DNA from: Salinibacter altiplanensis
GTDB lineage: Bacteria > Bacteroidota > Rhodothermia > Rhodothermales > Salinibacteraceae
Direction: 5' to 3'
Assembly: GCF_002894645.1 (NCBI RefSeq)
Contig: NZ_NCQY01000020.1
Span: forward strand, 19,138-83,137
Length of the DNA: 64,000 nt
The position numbers and the translations under genes were made by a program. Numbering within the stretch: the stretch's first letter is position 1; each line of letters opens with the position of its first letter. Positions 34,712 to 44,631 of the stretch are shown in pieces. The notes below the pieces were generated by a model. That model saw only the letters and a program-made list of their open reading frames with translations. It was not told the origin of the DNA and searched no databases.

Positions 34712-35599
34712 TCAAGATTCGTCGTTGAGGGAGATGTGCTGCGGGGAGGGCGGTGTGGAGTGGTGGAGGGTGACGCGGCACCGGTGGCGGTTGCGGTCGA
34801 GGGTGAGCGCGCGGAACTCGGCACGTACGATTTCGGGGACGGTCTCGTCCTCATGGACGAGGTCGACTTTGAGCATAGCCCCCTCACCGAGCACGGGGAG
34901 CTGCTTGCCGGTGACGAAGTTGCCCAGCGAATAGGCCACCAGTTGCCCGTTGTCCTGGACCGCGAACGGCTGAGGGAGGTGCGTGTGGTGGCCGGTCGTC
35001 AGCGTGTAGCCGTCGGGCGGGATTTGTTCGGGGCGCGGCTGCCGCTCGTGCTCGTAGCCCCAGTGGGGCAGGGCGATGTGGAGGCCGGGGGCACTGGGGG
35101 CCCCTGGGTTGCGGCGGGCCACGCCGTCGCCCCCGCGGTTGAGCCACCAGGTCCAGGCCGTCACCGTAACCCCGTTCCCGATCTGGAGGCGGGGACGGTT
35201 GGTGGTGCCCACCCATCGCAGGCCGCGATCTTCTAAGATCTGAAGGGTGCGCCGAAGATCCTCCGGGCCGTAGTCGGTGGCGTGGTTGTTTGCAACCGAG
35301 ACGACCCATCGGTCCAGCGGACAAAGCTCGGCCAGAGCCGGAAAAACGTCCGGTGCGTGTTTCATCAAGAAGGGCCACCATGCACGGTCTGAGAAGATGC
35401 CCTCGAAGTTGCCCACCACCACGTCGCAGCCCGCCAGAAAGTCCCGCACGCCTTCGCCAAACTGCGCTTCGCGCCCGAAGAGGGGGCAGATGTCGCCGAC
35501 GAAGCCGATGGTTTGCGTTGGGGCTGCGTCTCGAAAACGAAGGTCCCGGTCGAGGGAGGCGGGGCGGGGCGACGGGCCGGTAAACCGCCGCCACACCAT
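34712..35599 (-). CDS. CapA-like (poly-gamma-glutamate capsule) metallophosphoesterase
   Basis: The protein resembles CapA/PgsA-type calcineurin-like phosphoesterases: TIGFVGDICPLFGREAQFGE, FLAGCDVVVGNFEGIFSD, VVSVANNHATDYGPEDLRRT, LPHWGYEHERQPRPEQ and TTGHHTHLPQPFAV carry the metal-binding Asp, Asn and His residues. From ATG 35599 it has 295 residues. The frame stays open upstream to 35899, and the segment just before this ATG (ILIVHTVQNPFGPYSWGEFF) looks protein-like, so the true start may be earlier. No signal peptide is evident. The role is probably surface polymer or phosphate-ester metabolism; the substrate is unknown. Confidence 0.75.
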   Translation of the reverse strand: MVWRRFTGPSPRPASLDRDLRFRDAAPTQTIGFVGDICPLFGREAQFGEGVRDFLAGCDVVVGNFEGIFSDRAWWPFLMKHAPDVFPALAELCPLDRWVVSVANNHATDYGPEDLRRTLQILEDRGLRWVGTTNRPRLQIGNGVTVTAWTWWLNRGGDGVARRNPGAPSAPGLHIALPHWGYEHERQPRPEQIPPDGYTLTTGHHTHLPQPFAVQDNGQLVAYSLGNFVTGKQLPVLGEGAMLKVDLVHEDETVPEIVRAEFRALTLDRNRHRCRVTLHHSTPPSPQHISLNDES

Positions 35600-36086
35600 T
35601 GGGAAAAATTCGCCCCAGGAATACGGGCCGAAGGGGTTCTGCACGGTGTGGACGATCAGGATGGGTGTGTGGAAACGGCGGCTGGGTGGCGGGCTCTCCT
35701 TTCTGCAAGATCGGGGGACGCCAGTAGAGGAGCATGCGGGGCACCATGCCCAAGAGGGGGGCACCGGGGCGACTGTACGAGCGTCATGCAGGGGAAAACG
35801 GAGACGTTCGGCAAGTGCACGGGACGTGTAGACGTCCAGACGGGAGGAGTTCTCGTCTGGGCATACCGCTCTCCATCGACACGCCCGCATCGACGACAAA
35901 CGGTCGTGAAGAGCCGGGTCCTGCTCAGAAGGGGCGCCGGACCTTCATGGCAGAAGCGGGACCAGGGGGGTGTAACTGGTGTCTCCCAGCGTTCACCAAA
36001 CAGGCAATGCCGAAAAGAAATGGAGGCCGTCCCTGCATGAGTTTCCCGCTCGCATCTTTTCCTCTCTCGCGCACATCCACGCTTGC
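35600..36086. other. Divergent intergenic region between capA-like and MFS genes
   Basis: These 487 bases separate two divergently read genes and should hold both promoters. The first part may belong to the capA-like reading frame. No clear promoter, repeat or RNA was recognised. Confidence 0.4.
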
Positions 36087-37346
36087 ATGAGTCCTGTCCC
36101 GTCTTCGCCGGAGGCCTCTGCCTCTGGCGTCCTGCGCCGCAAGCCGCGTACCCTCGCTCTGCTGGCGACCGCGACGCTACTCGCGATGGCCCTTTGGTTT
36201 TCGGGGTCGGCCGTGGTGCCACAGCTGACGGCAGAGTGGACTCTGACCGGTGGGGAGCAGTCGTGGATGACGATGAGCGTGCAGATCGGGTTCGTCGCGG
36301 GGGCGGTGCTGAGCGCGAGCCTGACCGTGGCCGACCGGATCTCGGGGTCGGTGCTCTTCGCGGCGTCCGCGCTTGCTGGCGCCGTCGTCAATGCGGCGGT
36401 GGTCGTGGCGCCGGGGCCCGCGTTCGCGATTGCCTGCCGGTTCCTCACCGGCATGGCCCTGGCGGGGGTCTATCCGCCGGGGATGAAGCTCGTGGCGACC
36501 TGGTGCAAGGAAGACCGGGGGGAGGGCATCGGGCTGCTCGTGGGGGCGCTCACCGTCGGGTCGGCCCTGCCCCACCTGCTCAACGCCGTGCCCGTGGTCG
36601 GTGGCACGGGCGGACTGCCGCCCTGGCGGAGCGTCATCCTCATCGCGTCGGGGCTTGCCGTTGGGGCGGCCGGCATCGCATTCTTCTTCGTAGAAGAGGG
36701 GCCGCACCTGCGGTCGGCATCCGGCTTTCACTGGCGGCACGCGGGGGAGGGGCTCCGCAACGAGCCGCCCCGTCTGGCCAATATTGGCTACCTGGGACAC
36801 ATGTGGGAGCTTTACGCGATGTGGACGTGGGTCCCGATCGTCCTTCTGGCCAGCTACGAGGCGGCGGGGTGGAGCGAGCAGTGGGCTCGTGTGGCGGGCT
36901 TCAGCGTCATCGCTGTGGGGGGCATCAGTTGCTATCTGGCCGGCACCCTGGCCGACCGGGTCGGCCGCACCCGCATCACGGCCTGGAGCCTCGGCGTGAG
37001 TGGGGGCTGTGCCCTCGTGGCCGGATTGTTTTTTCAGATGCCCGGCGTGCTCACGGTCGTCTGCCTGGTGTGGGGCTTCGCGGTGGTGGCCGACAGCGCG
37101 CAGTTCAGCGCCGCGGTGAGCGAGCTGACGGACCCGCGCTACGTGGGCACAGCCCTGACCGTGCAGACCAGCCTGGGCTATCTGCTCACCCTGGTCACGC
37201 TCCGTGCCGTCCCGCCGCTCGTCGACATGTGGGGCTGGGCCGGGACGTTTCCGCTCCTCGCGGTCGGGCCCGCGGTCGGGCTGTGGAGCATGCTGCGCCT
37301 GCGCGGGCTGCCCGAGGCCACGCAGATGGCGTCGGGGAATCGGTAG
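36087..37346 (+). CDS. MFS transporter
   Basis: A 419-residue major facilitator protein with about 12 hydrophobic segments. It has LALLATATLLAMALWFSGSA at the start, QIGFVAGAVLSASLTVADRI, GMALAGVYPPGMKLVATW, and a second half with YLAGTLADRVGRTRITAWSL (the MFS loop motif GxLaDrxGRr). The arrangement is like sugar, cyanate or drug transporters of the CynX/NarK-like type; the substrate cannot be read. ATG 36087 is preferred over 35979, which would add a non-membrane tail. It stands alone, with the capA-like gene divergent upstream. Confidence 0.85.
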   Translation: MSPVPSSPEASASGVLRRKPRTLALLATATLLAMALWFSGSAVVPQLTAEWTLTGGEQSWMTMSVQIGFVAGAVLSASLTVADRISGSVLFAASALAGAVVNAAVVVAPGPAFAIACRFLTGMALAGVYPPGMKLVATWCKEDRGEGIGLLVGALTVGSALPHLLNAVPVVGGTGGLPPWRSVILIASGLAVGAAGIAFFFVEEGPHLRSASGFHWRHAGEGLRNEPPRLANIGYLGHMWELYAMWTWVPIVLLASYEAAGWSEQWARVAGFSVIAVGGISCYLAGTLADRVGRTRITAWSLGVSGGCALVAGLFFQMPGVLTVVCLVWGFAVVADSAQFSAAVSELTDPRYVGTALTVQTSLGYLLTLVTLRAVPPLVDMWGWAGTFPLLAVGPAVGLWSMLRLRGLPEATQMASGNR

Positions 37347-37477
37347 CTTTGGGTATGGGCACAAGTCCGGGAGTGGGGGGCTTCTCTTCGTCGTCTTAAT
37401 TTCGAGAATCTGAAAGAGTTGGTAGCATTTGGCGCTGTAGACTTCCAGATCCTCTCGGGCCTACGTGAACCGAAATT

Positions 37478-38665
37478 ATGGATGAGCACATCGTTTTCTT
37501 CTTGGGATCAGGGGTGTCACGTCCTTCTGGAATGCCGAGCGTTGCTGACATAACCCAGAAGGTCCTGGACGCTCCTCTCGTCTACACGGAAAACAAGCGG
37601 TATGTCTTTCCAGGTAGTGTGGAGAACAACCCCAAATTTGGAGAACCCAGCGATTCATCGCACGGACGTGTTGCAAAGCTCCGCGGCTATCTTGACTTGG
37701 TTAAGCAACATGCCGAGCCGGTCCTCAGCCAATTCGGTCGGGAGGTGACATACGAAGATCTATATGCCCTCTGTGGAGTGGTGGTGAATGATCAAGAACA
37801 AAGAAAGAGGGCTCATCAACCGGTTAATCCCGAGGCACGTCAGTTCTCGGAAAAACTCGAAGATAAGATCGGAGGAGACCTCCTCAAATGTCAGGAGGAC
37901 CCGCGCGGTCCCCTTGCTTTCACAGCCAACGAGGCAACTTTCCTGATTTCTGGGGTCGTCCGGGAAATGTTGAGCGATTCCCCCGATGAGATTCAGGGAT
38001 TGGATCCACTTCTTGCTGCCATTGAAGAGTTGGATCGCGTAACGATTGTCACGCTAAACCACGACCTGCTCCTTGAGCAGCTTCTAAAAGAGCACGATAT
38101 CGATTTCGATGACGGATTTGAAGAGAGGAAAGATGGTGACGTGCGCAGATACAGTCCTGAACCTCTCTTCGATGGCCCCAATGACGTGACCATTATCAAG
38201 CCTCATGGTTCGGTTCGTTGGTACGTCGACGACAGCGGGCACCAGTCTGAATATATTTCCTTCCCTGTCGATGAACCTGTTCCCGGTCCAACGAAATTGC
38301 TGAACCTATGGCCACGCGAACCCCGCATTCTTCACGGATACAGAAAAGCGGACCAGTATACTGCTGACATTTACGGTGATATGGTGGATGCGCTACTTCT
38401 TGCTCTCCACGATACCAGCACAGTGGTCGAGAGTGGCTTTGGATGGACGGATCCTGGAATGTACAATCACCTACACCGATATTTTCAATGGAGTCAAGAC
38501 AATCGGCTTCTGTCCCTCCATCCAGAAGGAGATTTCTCCGAGCCACACCCGCGTTCCTACTACTGGAATTCCTTTTCCAATCCCCCACAGGGACTCTTAT
38601 GGGACGAGTTGCAGGTCTACCTGAGCGGGACCTCCTGGAACGAAATAAAAACTGAAATCGAGTAG
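37478..38665 (+). CDS. SIR2-like domain protein, possible defence effector
   Basis: A 395-residue protein with a SIR2_2-type fold: the NAD-binding start IVFFLGSGVSRPSGMPSV, VTIVTLNHDLLLEQLLKEHD and the catalytic-type His in IIKPHGSVRWYVDD (H243). A late segment reads VVESGFGWTDPGMYNHLHRY. Such proteins in ThsA, DSR and SIR2-HerA systems deplete NAD during phage infection. The gene has no classic zinc cysteines, unlike the sirtuin at 45722. Its base composition is visibly less GC-rich than its neighbours, and a toxin-antitoxin pair follows, which suggests horizontal transfer. A defence role is inferred. Confidence 0.75.
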   Translation: MDEHIVFFLGSGVSRPSGMPSVADITQKVLDAPLVYTENKRYVFPGSVENNPKFGEPSDSSHGRVAKLRGYLDLVKQHAEPVLSQFGREVTYEDLYALCGVVVNDQEQRKRAHQPVNPEARQFSEKLEDKIGGDLLKCQEDPRGPLAFTANEATFLISGVVREMLSDSPDEIQGLDPLLAAIEELDRVTIVTLNHDLLLEQLLKEHDIDFDDGFEERKDGDVRRYSPEPLFDGPNDVTIIKPHGSVRWYVDDSGHQSEYISFPVDEPVPGPTKLLNLWPREPRILHGYRKADQYTADIYGDMVDALLLALHDTSTVVESGFGWTDPGMYNHLHRYFQWSQDNRLLSLHPEGDFSEPHPRSYYWNSFSNPPQGLLWDELQVYLSGTSWNEIKTEIE

Positions 38666-38707
38666 ATGGTGGTGTGAGGTGGCCACTCAGTTTCGCCGGG
38701 GTTTACT

Positions 38708-39115
38708 CTACACATCTTTCAAGATTTCCTGCGGGGATTGCACGGGGGGCGGGGACCCTTCAAAGTCTTCCACATTTCGTGTGGCGATGACATCACAGGA
38801 CGCACGATCGGCAAGTGCAGCGACCACGGCATCCTCGAAATCATCCATCTCAAGCTGACGGGCCGTCCGGAAATCGGGCTCACCTACCGGAGCGACCTCC
38901 ATACGCTCGAGAAGTCAATCGACGGTGGTCTCCGCACGCTCTTTGGTCACACAGCTGCGCACGAGGTAGTATATCGTCGTGATCGCGTGCCCCGGCACGG
39001 CTCCATCGACAGTTCCCTCAACAATCTTGCTGAGCAGACCCGCAGAGTCCGCGTAGTGGGGCTCCCGACGCTGCACGACGTCGAGGATAACGTTCAGATC
39101 GACGAGAATCGTCAT
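38708..39115 (-). pseudogene. PIN-domain toxin (VapC-like) with in-frame TGA
   Basis: The same frame reads a complete PIN domain of 135 codons interrupted once by TGA at 38917-38915. Before the stop: MTILVDLNVILDVVQRREPH (first acidic residue) to RSCVTKERAETTVD. After it: LLERMEVAPVGEPDF, then MDDFEDAVVAALADRASCD and VIATRNVEDF with the remaining acidic residues. A single change from TGG (Trp) would restore it. The ATG overlaps the antitoxin stop (ATGA). PIN toxins are ribonucleases; here the toxin is probably inactive, unless it is read through or restarts at ATG 38902. Confidence 0.75.
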
Positions 39116-39345
39116 GAGCCGTGCTTGCGACGCTGATGCTGTGCATGCGCCTTCTTCGCGTCAACATCTGAGGGGATAAGCCCCGTAATTTTGCGCACTT
39201 CCGGATGAATGTCCTCCACGTTCGTACGACGGAGCGAGGCAGCAAAGCGTTGGAGGACCTCATCAACGGTGAGCCCCTGCTCTTGGGCGTACGCTTTCAG
39301 CGTCTCGGCATCCTCCTTCGAAAGCTGAACGGTTCGCTCCGGCAT
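39112..39345 (-). CDS. DUF6364-like antitoxin of PIN toxin
   Basis: A 77-residue protein with an N-terminal ribbon-helix-helix-like part (RTVQLSKEDAETLKAYAQEQ, GLTVDEVLQRFAASL). Its C-terminus (IHPEVRKITGLIPSDVDAKK, ending KHGS) is typical of DUF6364 proteins paired with PIN toxins. It would bind the toxin and repress its own promoter. Its stop overlaps the toxin ATG. It is intact although the toxin gene carries a stop codon. Confidence 0.75.
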   Translation of the reverse strand: MPERTVQLSKEDAETLKAYAQEQGLTVDEVLQRFAASLRRTNVEDIHPEVRKITGLIPSDVDAKKAHAQHQRRKHGS

Positions 39346-39380
39346 GGTATCGGTTGTGCCTGCGCGTTCTGGAACGGAAG

Positions 39381-40892
39381 CTACGCCATCGCCGGCTCGG
39401 TCGTAATCGAGTCGGTTCGCGCCGCCTCTTCGAGCGTGGTCTGTTCGAGGGCCGTGCCCAGGAGCGTACTGGAGGTGCAGTCGTCGATGCGGACCCGTAC
39501 GTAATCGCCTTTCTCGTAGTCCTCGCGGTCGAAGACGACGCCCTTGTTCGTGTCCGCCCGTCCGAAGAACTGCTCGTCGCTCTTCTTGCTGGGGCCCTCC
39601 ACGAGCACGGTGTGCACGCGCCCGATCTCGGCCTCGTTGCTCTCCTTTGCGTGCTGGTTTTGGAGCTCGATGATCTCCTCGAGACGGCGCTGCTTCGTGT
39701 CCGCCGGCACATCGTCCTCGTACTTGCGGGCGGCGTAGGTTTGGGGCCGCTCGCTGTACTTGAACATGTAGGCGTGGTCGTAGCGGACCGCCTCCATCAG
39801 CGAGAGGGTGTCCTCGTGCTGCGCCTCCGTCTCGCCGCAGAAGCCGGCGATGAGGTCGGTGGAGAGGGACACGCCGGGGCACAGCTCCTTCGCTCGCTCC
39901 GTGAGCGCCAGGTACTCCTCGCGGGTGTAGGTGCGGCGCATGCGGTCGAGCACTTCGGTGTTGCCGTGCTGGACCGGCAGGTGGATGTAGTTGCAGACGT
40001 TGGGCCGGTCGCGGTGCACCGTCAAGAGGTCGTCGGTGCAGTCCTTTGGATGGCTGGTGGAGTAGCGCACCCGCAGCTCCGTCGAGACGCGACTGACGCG
40101 GTCCACCAGCTCGGCGAACGAGACCGACGTGCCGCTCTCGTCGGTGTAGTGGTACGAGTTGACGTTTTGGCCGAGAAGCGTGACCTCCTTGTAGCCCTCC
40201 TCCACGAGCTGGCTCACTTCCGAGAGAATCGTAGTGACCGGGCGGCTCTCCTCCCGGCCCCGCGTGAACGGCACCACGCAGAAGGTGCACATGTTGTCGC
40301 AGCCGCGCATGATGGAGACGTAGGCGCTCACGCCGTTCGAGTCGTAGCGCACCGGCTGAATGTCTTCGTACGTCTCCTGCTTCGACAGCTCCACGTTGAC
40401 GGCGGCCTGGCCGGTGGCGTCCGCCTCGTAGAGCAGCTGCGGCAGGTCGCGGTAGGCATCGGGGCCGACCACCACATCCACCAGGTCCTCCTGCTCCAAC
40501 AGCTTCTCGCGGAGGCGCTCGGCCATGCAGCCGAGCACGCCCAGCATGAGCTCCCCGTCGCGCTTTTCCTTCTCCGAGCGCAGCATGCTGAGGCGCACAC
40601 GAATCTTCCGCTCGGCATTCTCGCGGATGGCGCACGTGTTCAGCAGAACGACGTCCGCCTCCGCCTGCTCGCGTGTGAGGCCGTAGCCGCTCTCCTCGAG
40701 CACCGAGGCCACGATGCCGGAGTCGTTCACGTTCATCTGGCAGCCGTAGGTCTCGATGTAGACCTGCTTGTCGCCGGCGGTGGCGTCGTAGCCGTGCTTC
40801 ACGCGGTCGAGGTCCTCGTCGGCCTCTCCGTCCACCTCGCGCTGCCGTACACGCTCCTCGTCGAGAACGTCAAGGTCTTCAATCGGCTCCAT
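39381..40892 (-). CDS. miaB: tRNA-2-methylthio-N6-dimethylallyladenosine synthase MiaB
   Basis: MiaB is a radical-SAM enzyme that methylthiolates i6A37 of tRNAs. From ATG 40892 (503 residues) it has the UPF0004 domain with three cluster cysteines ([34 protein letters not shown]), the radical SAM motif [19 protein letters not shown] and [22 protein letters not shown]-terminal TRAM domain follows ([19 protein letters not shown]). An acidic N-terminal extension of about 40 residues is likely halophilic adaptation. The frame is open far upstream, but that part does not look like MiaB. Confidence 0.95.
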   Translation of the reverse strand: MEPIEDLDVLDEERVRQREVDGEADEDLDRVKHGYDATAGDKQVYIETYGCQMNVNDSGIVASVLEESGYGLTREQAEADVVLLNTCAIRENAERKIRVRLSMLRSEKEKRDGELMLGVLGCMAERLREKLLEQEDLVDVVVGPDAYRDLPQLLYEADATGQAAVNVELSKQETYEDIQPVRYDSNGVSAYVSIMRGCDNMCTFCVVPFTRGREESRPVTTILSEVSQLVEEGYKEVTLLGQNVNSYHYTDESGTSVSFAELVDRVSRVSTELRVRYSTSHPKDCTDDLLTVHRDRPNVCNYIHLPVQHGNTEVLDRMRRTYTREEYLALTERAKELCPGVSLSTDLIAGFCGETEAQHEDTLSLMEAVRYDHAYMFKYSERPQTYAARKYEDDVPADTKQRRLEEIIELQNQHAKESNEAEIGRVHTVLVEGPSKKSDEQFFGRADTNKGVVFDREDYEKGDYVRVRIDDCTSSTLLGTALEQTTLEEAARTDSITTEPAMA

Positions 40893-41342
40893 GGGAAAAG
40901 AAGGGCTGGTGGACAAGTGGTAGGCGAACGGGGAATCATGTTGCATTCGGGGTCCGGATGAACGTTCCCGGGACGATTCCTCCCCGGAAGGGGCCTGGCG
41001 CTGGGGAGCACCGGCAACGCAACGGACGGGCCTGACGCACACCGGCAGAAGGAGGACGTACGATTTGTGCCACCAGGGACATCTAGAATCCGGGGGCACT
41101 GAAATCCGGGGGCGCGCCCGAGCGAATGCCGTTCCCGGATGACCGCGTCTGGGGCCAAACGTTGGGGCCCGTGTCTCCGGGTGCGTAGGATCTTGGAAGA
41201 GAATTTGCAGTGTCCCACTCTGAGTCTGTGATCCCCAGCTGGTCTTTCTCCGCAGGATGATCTTGCTCTGGTCCGCGAGAGTGAGCACTCTGCGCCTCCG
41301 CGGGGAGTTTTGAGCTTCTGTCCTGCCTCCGCGCTCCCGTTT
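40893..41342. other. Divergent intergenic region between miaB and histidine kinase
   Basis: These 450 bases lie between divergent genes. A short direct repeat, AATCCGGGGGC, occurs twice within about 25 bases near 41090-41115. No gene or clear promoter could be assigned. Confidence 0.4.
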
Positions 41343-43586
41343 ATGCACGCTCTGATGCCTCGGCTTCTTCAGTTCCTCCGGCCCGACGACGAGTTTTTGT
41401 CGCGGCGGCACAGGTCGCTGGTGCAGGTGTACCGCCTGCTGTCCCTGCTCGGGCCGGTTCTGCTCCTCGTTCACGGGGCGGCTCATCGAGCCGCGGCCCC
41501 AAGTCATTACGACCCCCTGTGGTTTCGGCTCGTCCTCGCAGGGGGATTGCTGCTCCTCTTTTCCGCGTCCCTCGTCTCCGCGTCGGTCCGCCGCCGGTAC
41601 GTGGAGGCGTCCTGGGGGGTGTTGTACCTGGTGATGGCCTGGACCGTCACGCTTGCCGCATTAAACCAGTTCAGCGGGGAGTATTCGCTGAGCGTCCTGT
41701 TCGTCTACGCCCTCTTCGGAGGGATTGTGATTCTCGGCGCCGATTCGATGGCCCCGGTCCTGTCGTTTCTGGCAACGGGCTTCGTCCTGCTCGGCGTGGG
41801 GGTGTGGGCGGCGCCCGCTCGCGAGACGAGCCCGCTCGTCTTGGGCAGTGGGATGGCCGACGTGGCCCTCTTCGAAGCGGTGGCCCACTGGTGGGGGTTG
41901 TCGATGCGCGACAGCCTCAAGACACAACGAGACGAACTGCGCCGGTCTCGGGATCAGCAGCGGCAAATGATCGAGCAGCTGCCGATGGAGATGGCCGTCT
42001 TCGACACGGAGGCGCGGTTCCAGTACGTCAACGAACGGGCCGTCGGGGACCCGGCGGTGCGGGAGCAGTTGATTGGGCTCACCAACGAGGGATACTGCTG
42101 CCGGCACGATCTGGACGTGGCGTTGGGCCGGAGGCGTGACGAATCGATTCGAGAGGTGGTCGAGACCAAAGCGATCAACCGCATTCGAGAGACCATCGAG
42201 ACGGACGAGGGCCCCCGGCACTACCTCCGCATCCACGTGCCGATCACGGACCCGGACGGGACAGTAAGAAAAGTGGTGGGGGGCGGGCTAGACATCACCG
42301 AGCGCAAGGAGCGAGAGCGGGACCTTCGCGCGCGACAGGAAAAGATTGAGGCGCTTTACAAGGCCACCGGAAAACTTTTGCGGGCCGGGTCCCAAGAAGA
42401 GGTTTCCGACCGGATCCATTGGGTGCTGAAGAAGGTCTTCGATTACTCGTTCGTCCATACCGGATTTTTGGAGGACGGGATGATCGTCCCGGAGCGCACG
42501 GAGGCGGCGTCGGGGCTGTCGATGCCGGTCCCCGAAGCGCGTCCCCCGCAGACGAGCATGATCTCCGGACAGGCCCTGCGGGCCGGAGAGGCCGTCGTCA
42601 GTGACGACGTCCACGCCCTGGAGAATTCCATCGACTACGGCGACCTCCGGTCGGCCGCGTCTGTTCCGATTGGGGGCCACGGAGCCCTTGTGGTGGGAAA
42701 GGCGGACGACGAGGTGTACCGCCAGTTCAACCTCCACCTCCTGGAAATGCTCGGCGGGTACGGCGCGCTCGTGCTCGACCGGCTGCGTCGCGAGACCGAC
42801 CTTCGAGAGGCAAAGGAAGAAGCCGAGGAGGCGAGTCGTCTCAAGACAACCATGCTCGCGAACATGAGTCACGAAATCCGCACCCCCCTCACCTCGATCA
42901 TCGGGTTTTCCGAGATGATCGAGGACGAGATCGATCGTCTCGACGACCCTCTCCGAGACGCCGACCCATCTACCCTGAGCCGGTTTGCGCACCTCATCGG
43001 GAAGAGCGGGCGCCGACTCCTCGACACGCTCGACGGTGTGCTGAATCTATCGAAGCTGGAGGCCGATCGGATGGACCTTTCTCCAGAATGGGTTCCGCTG
43101 GCCGAGTTGGCGGACGGGCTGGTCGAAGAACTCCGTCCGCGGGCCGACGAGGCGGGGGTTCATTGCGAGAGCAGGGCCGCCTCCGAATCCGTTGTCGTGT
43201 GGGGGGATCGGGGCGGACTCCAGGTTGCGCTTCAGAACGTGATCAGCAACGCCATCAAATACACGGAGCGGGGCGGTCAGGTCCAGGTCCGATCCTACCG
43301 GACGGACGATGCCGCCGTGGTGGAGGTCGAAGATACCGGCATCGGGATGAATGAGGAGACGGTCGATCACCTCTTTGAGCCGTTCCGTCAGGCGTCTGAG
43401 GGCCTGAACCGAGAGTACGAAGGCACCGGGCTGGGGCTCGCTGTGACCAAGCGGGTCGTTGAAAAGATGAACGGGAAGATTGAGGTCGACACGGAGGAAG
43501 GCCTCGGAACGTGCGTTCGTCTTCGGTTCCCGGAGGGGGACATGGAGACGGCCCCGGACGCTGCGGCCCTGGACACGGGGTCGTAG
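41343..43586 (+). CDS. Membrane sensor histidine kinase with PAS and GAF domains
   Basis: About 747 residues. The N-terminus has five to six membrane helices (about 30-190: [51 protein letters not shown]). A PAS domain with a PAC end follows (about 210-330, ending [17 protein letters not shown]), then a GAF-like domain (about 345-480). HisKA has phospho-His near 510 ([17 protein letters not shown]), and the HATPase carries [30 protein letters not shown] and [17 protein letters not shown]. No receiver domain or partner regulator gene is adjacent. An in-frame TTG at 41310 is possible. It precedes the Bat operon by 134 bp; a link is unproven. Confidence 0.88.
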   Translation: MHALMPRLLQFLRPDDEFLSRRHRSLVQVYRLLSLLGPVLLLVHGAAHRAAAPSHYDPLWFRLVLAGGLLLLFSASLVSASVRRRYVEASWGVLYLVMAWTVTLAALNQFSGEYSLSVLFVYALFGGIVILGADSMAPVLSFLATGFVLLGVGVWAAPARETSPLVLGSGMADVALFEAVAHWWGLSMRDSLKTQRDELRRSRDQQRQMIEQLPMEMAVFDTEARFQYVNERAVGDPAVREQLIGLTNEGYCCRHDLDVALGRRRDESIREVVETKAINRIRETIETDEGPRHYLRIHVPITDPDGTVRKVVGGGLDITERKERERDLRARQEKIEALYKATGKLLRAGSQEEVSDRIHWVLKKVFDYSFVHTGFLEDGMIVPERTEAASGLSMPVPEARPPQTSMISGQALRAGEAVVSDDVHALENSIDYGDLRSAASVPIGGHGALVVGKADDEVYRQFNLHLLEMLGGYGALVLDRLRRETDLREAKEEAEEASRLKTTMLANMSHEIRTPLTSIIGFSEMIEDEIDRLDDPLRDADPSTLSRFAHLIGKSGRRLLDTLDGVLNLSKLEADRMDLSPEWVPLAELADGLVEELRPRADEAGVHCESRAASESVVVWGDRGGLQVALQNVISNAIKYTERGGQVQVRSYRTDDAAVVEVEDTGIGMNEETVDHLFEPFRQASEGLNREYEGTGLGLAVTKRVVEKMNGKIEVDTEEGLGTCVRLRFPEGDMETAPDAAALDTGS

Positions 43587-43720
43587 CGTCGGGGAACGCG
43601 ACGAACGATTGTCGTCGACGGCCGCTATAACACTGCCGCGACGCGCTGCCCACGCCCTCCCCGGCGGTGCCGTACCTTGCCGGGGGGGGACGGGCCCCTG
43701 CTCCCGACGTGCACTCTGCC

Positions 43721-44617
43721 ATGATCCCCGACGATCTCTTCGAAAAAATCCGCCGCCTGGAGGTCCGCACGCGCGGGGCGGTGGACAGCGTCTTCCAGGG
43801 CGAGTACCAGTCGGCCTTCAAGGGACGCGGGATTGAGTTTGCGGAGGTGCGTCCCTATCGGGCCGGCGACGACATCCGCACCATCGACTGGAACGTGTCG
43901 GCCCGGATGGACGACACCTACGTGAAGGTGTACGAGGAGGAGCGGGAGCAGACCGTCATGCTGTGTGTCGACGTGTCGGGGTCGGAGAACTTTGGCTCGC
44001 AGGGCAAGCTGAAGCGAGAGGTGGCCGCGGAAATTTGCGCGGTGGTCGCCGTCAGTGCCATCCGAAACAACGACACGGTGGGCTTGCTCCTGTTCTCCGA
44101 CGAGACGGAGCGGTTTGTGCGGCCGGGGTCGGGGCGGCGGCACGTGCTGCGGTGCATCCGCGAGCTGTTCACGGCCGAGCCCGAGTCGGTCGGGACGGAC
44201 ATCGGGGGGGCACTGCGGCGTGTGCTCCGCATCCTGCGGCGCCGGTCGATTCTCGTGCTGGTGAGCGACTTCTTCGACGCCGGCTACGACTCGATGCTGC
44301 GGGCGGCCGGGCAGCGCCACGACACGATTGGGGTCGAGCTCCAAGACCCCCGGGAAGAGGAACTGCCGCCGGTGGGGCTGATTGATCTGACCGATGCCGA
44401 GACGGGAGAGACGGTGACCGTGGATCCCCGCAACCCGGCGGTCCGGGAGGCCATTGAGGCATCGGCGCGCGCCCGCCAGAAGCGGACCCGAAAGACCCTT
44501 CGGCGGGCCGGTGTGGGACACATTATCGTTCGCACCGACGCCGACTACCTGGAGCCCCTTATCGCATTCTTCCGGGGGCGTGCCCGGCGGGGCCAGCGAA
44601 GGCCCTCTGCCCGTTGA
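43721..44617 (+). CDS. DUF58 family protein of the Bat operon
   Basis: A 298-residue DUF58 protein: GEYQSAFKGRGIEFAEVRPY, RAGDDIRTIDWNVSARMDDT and VKVYEEEREQTVMLCVDVSG are the family signatures. A VWA-like domain follows (FSDETERFVRPGSGRRHVLR, SILVLVSDFFDAGYDSML). DUF58 proteins normally follow a MoxR AAA+ ATPase and precede DUF4381/VWA proteins, probably as membrane-associated quality-control or chaperone systems. No moxR gene precedes it here. ATG 43721 is preferred over GTG 43667. Confidence 0.9.
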   Translation: MIPDDLFEKIRRLEVRTRGAVDSVFQGEYQSAFKGRGIEFAEVRPYRAGDDIRTIDWNVSARMDDTYVKVYEEEREQTVMLCVDVSGSENFGSQGKLKREVAAEICAVVAVSAIRNNDTVGLLLFSDETERFVRPGSGRRHVLRCIRELFTAEPESVGTDIGGALRRVLRILRRRSILVLVSDFFDAGYDSMLRAAGQRHDTIGVELQDPREEELPPVGLIDLTDAETGETVTVDPRNPAVREAIEASARARQKRTRKTLRRAGVGHIIVRTDADYLEPLIAFFRGRARRGQRRPSAR

Positions 44618-44631
44618 CCGACTTGGAACGT

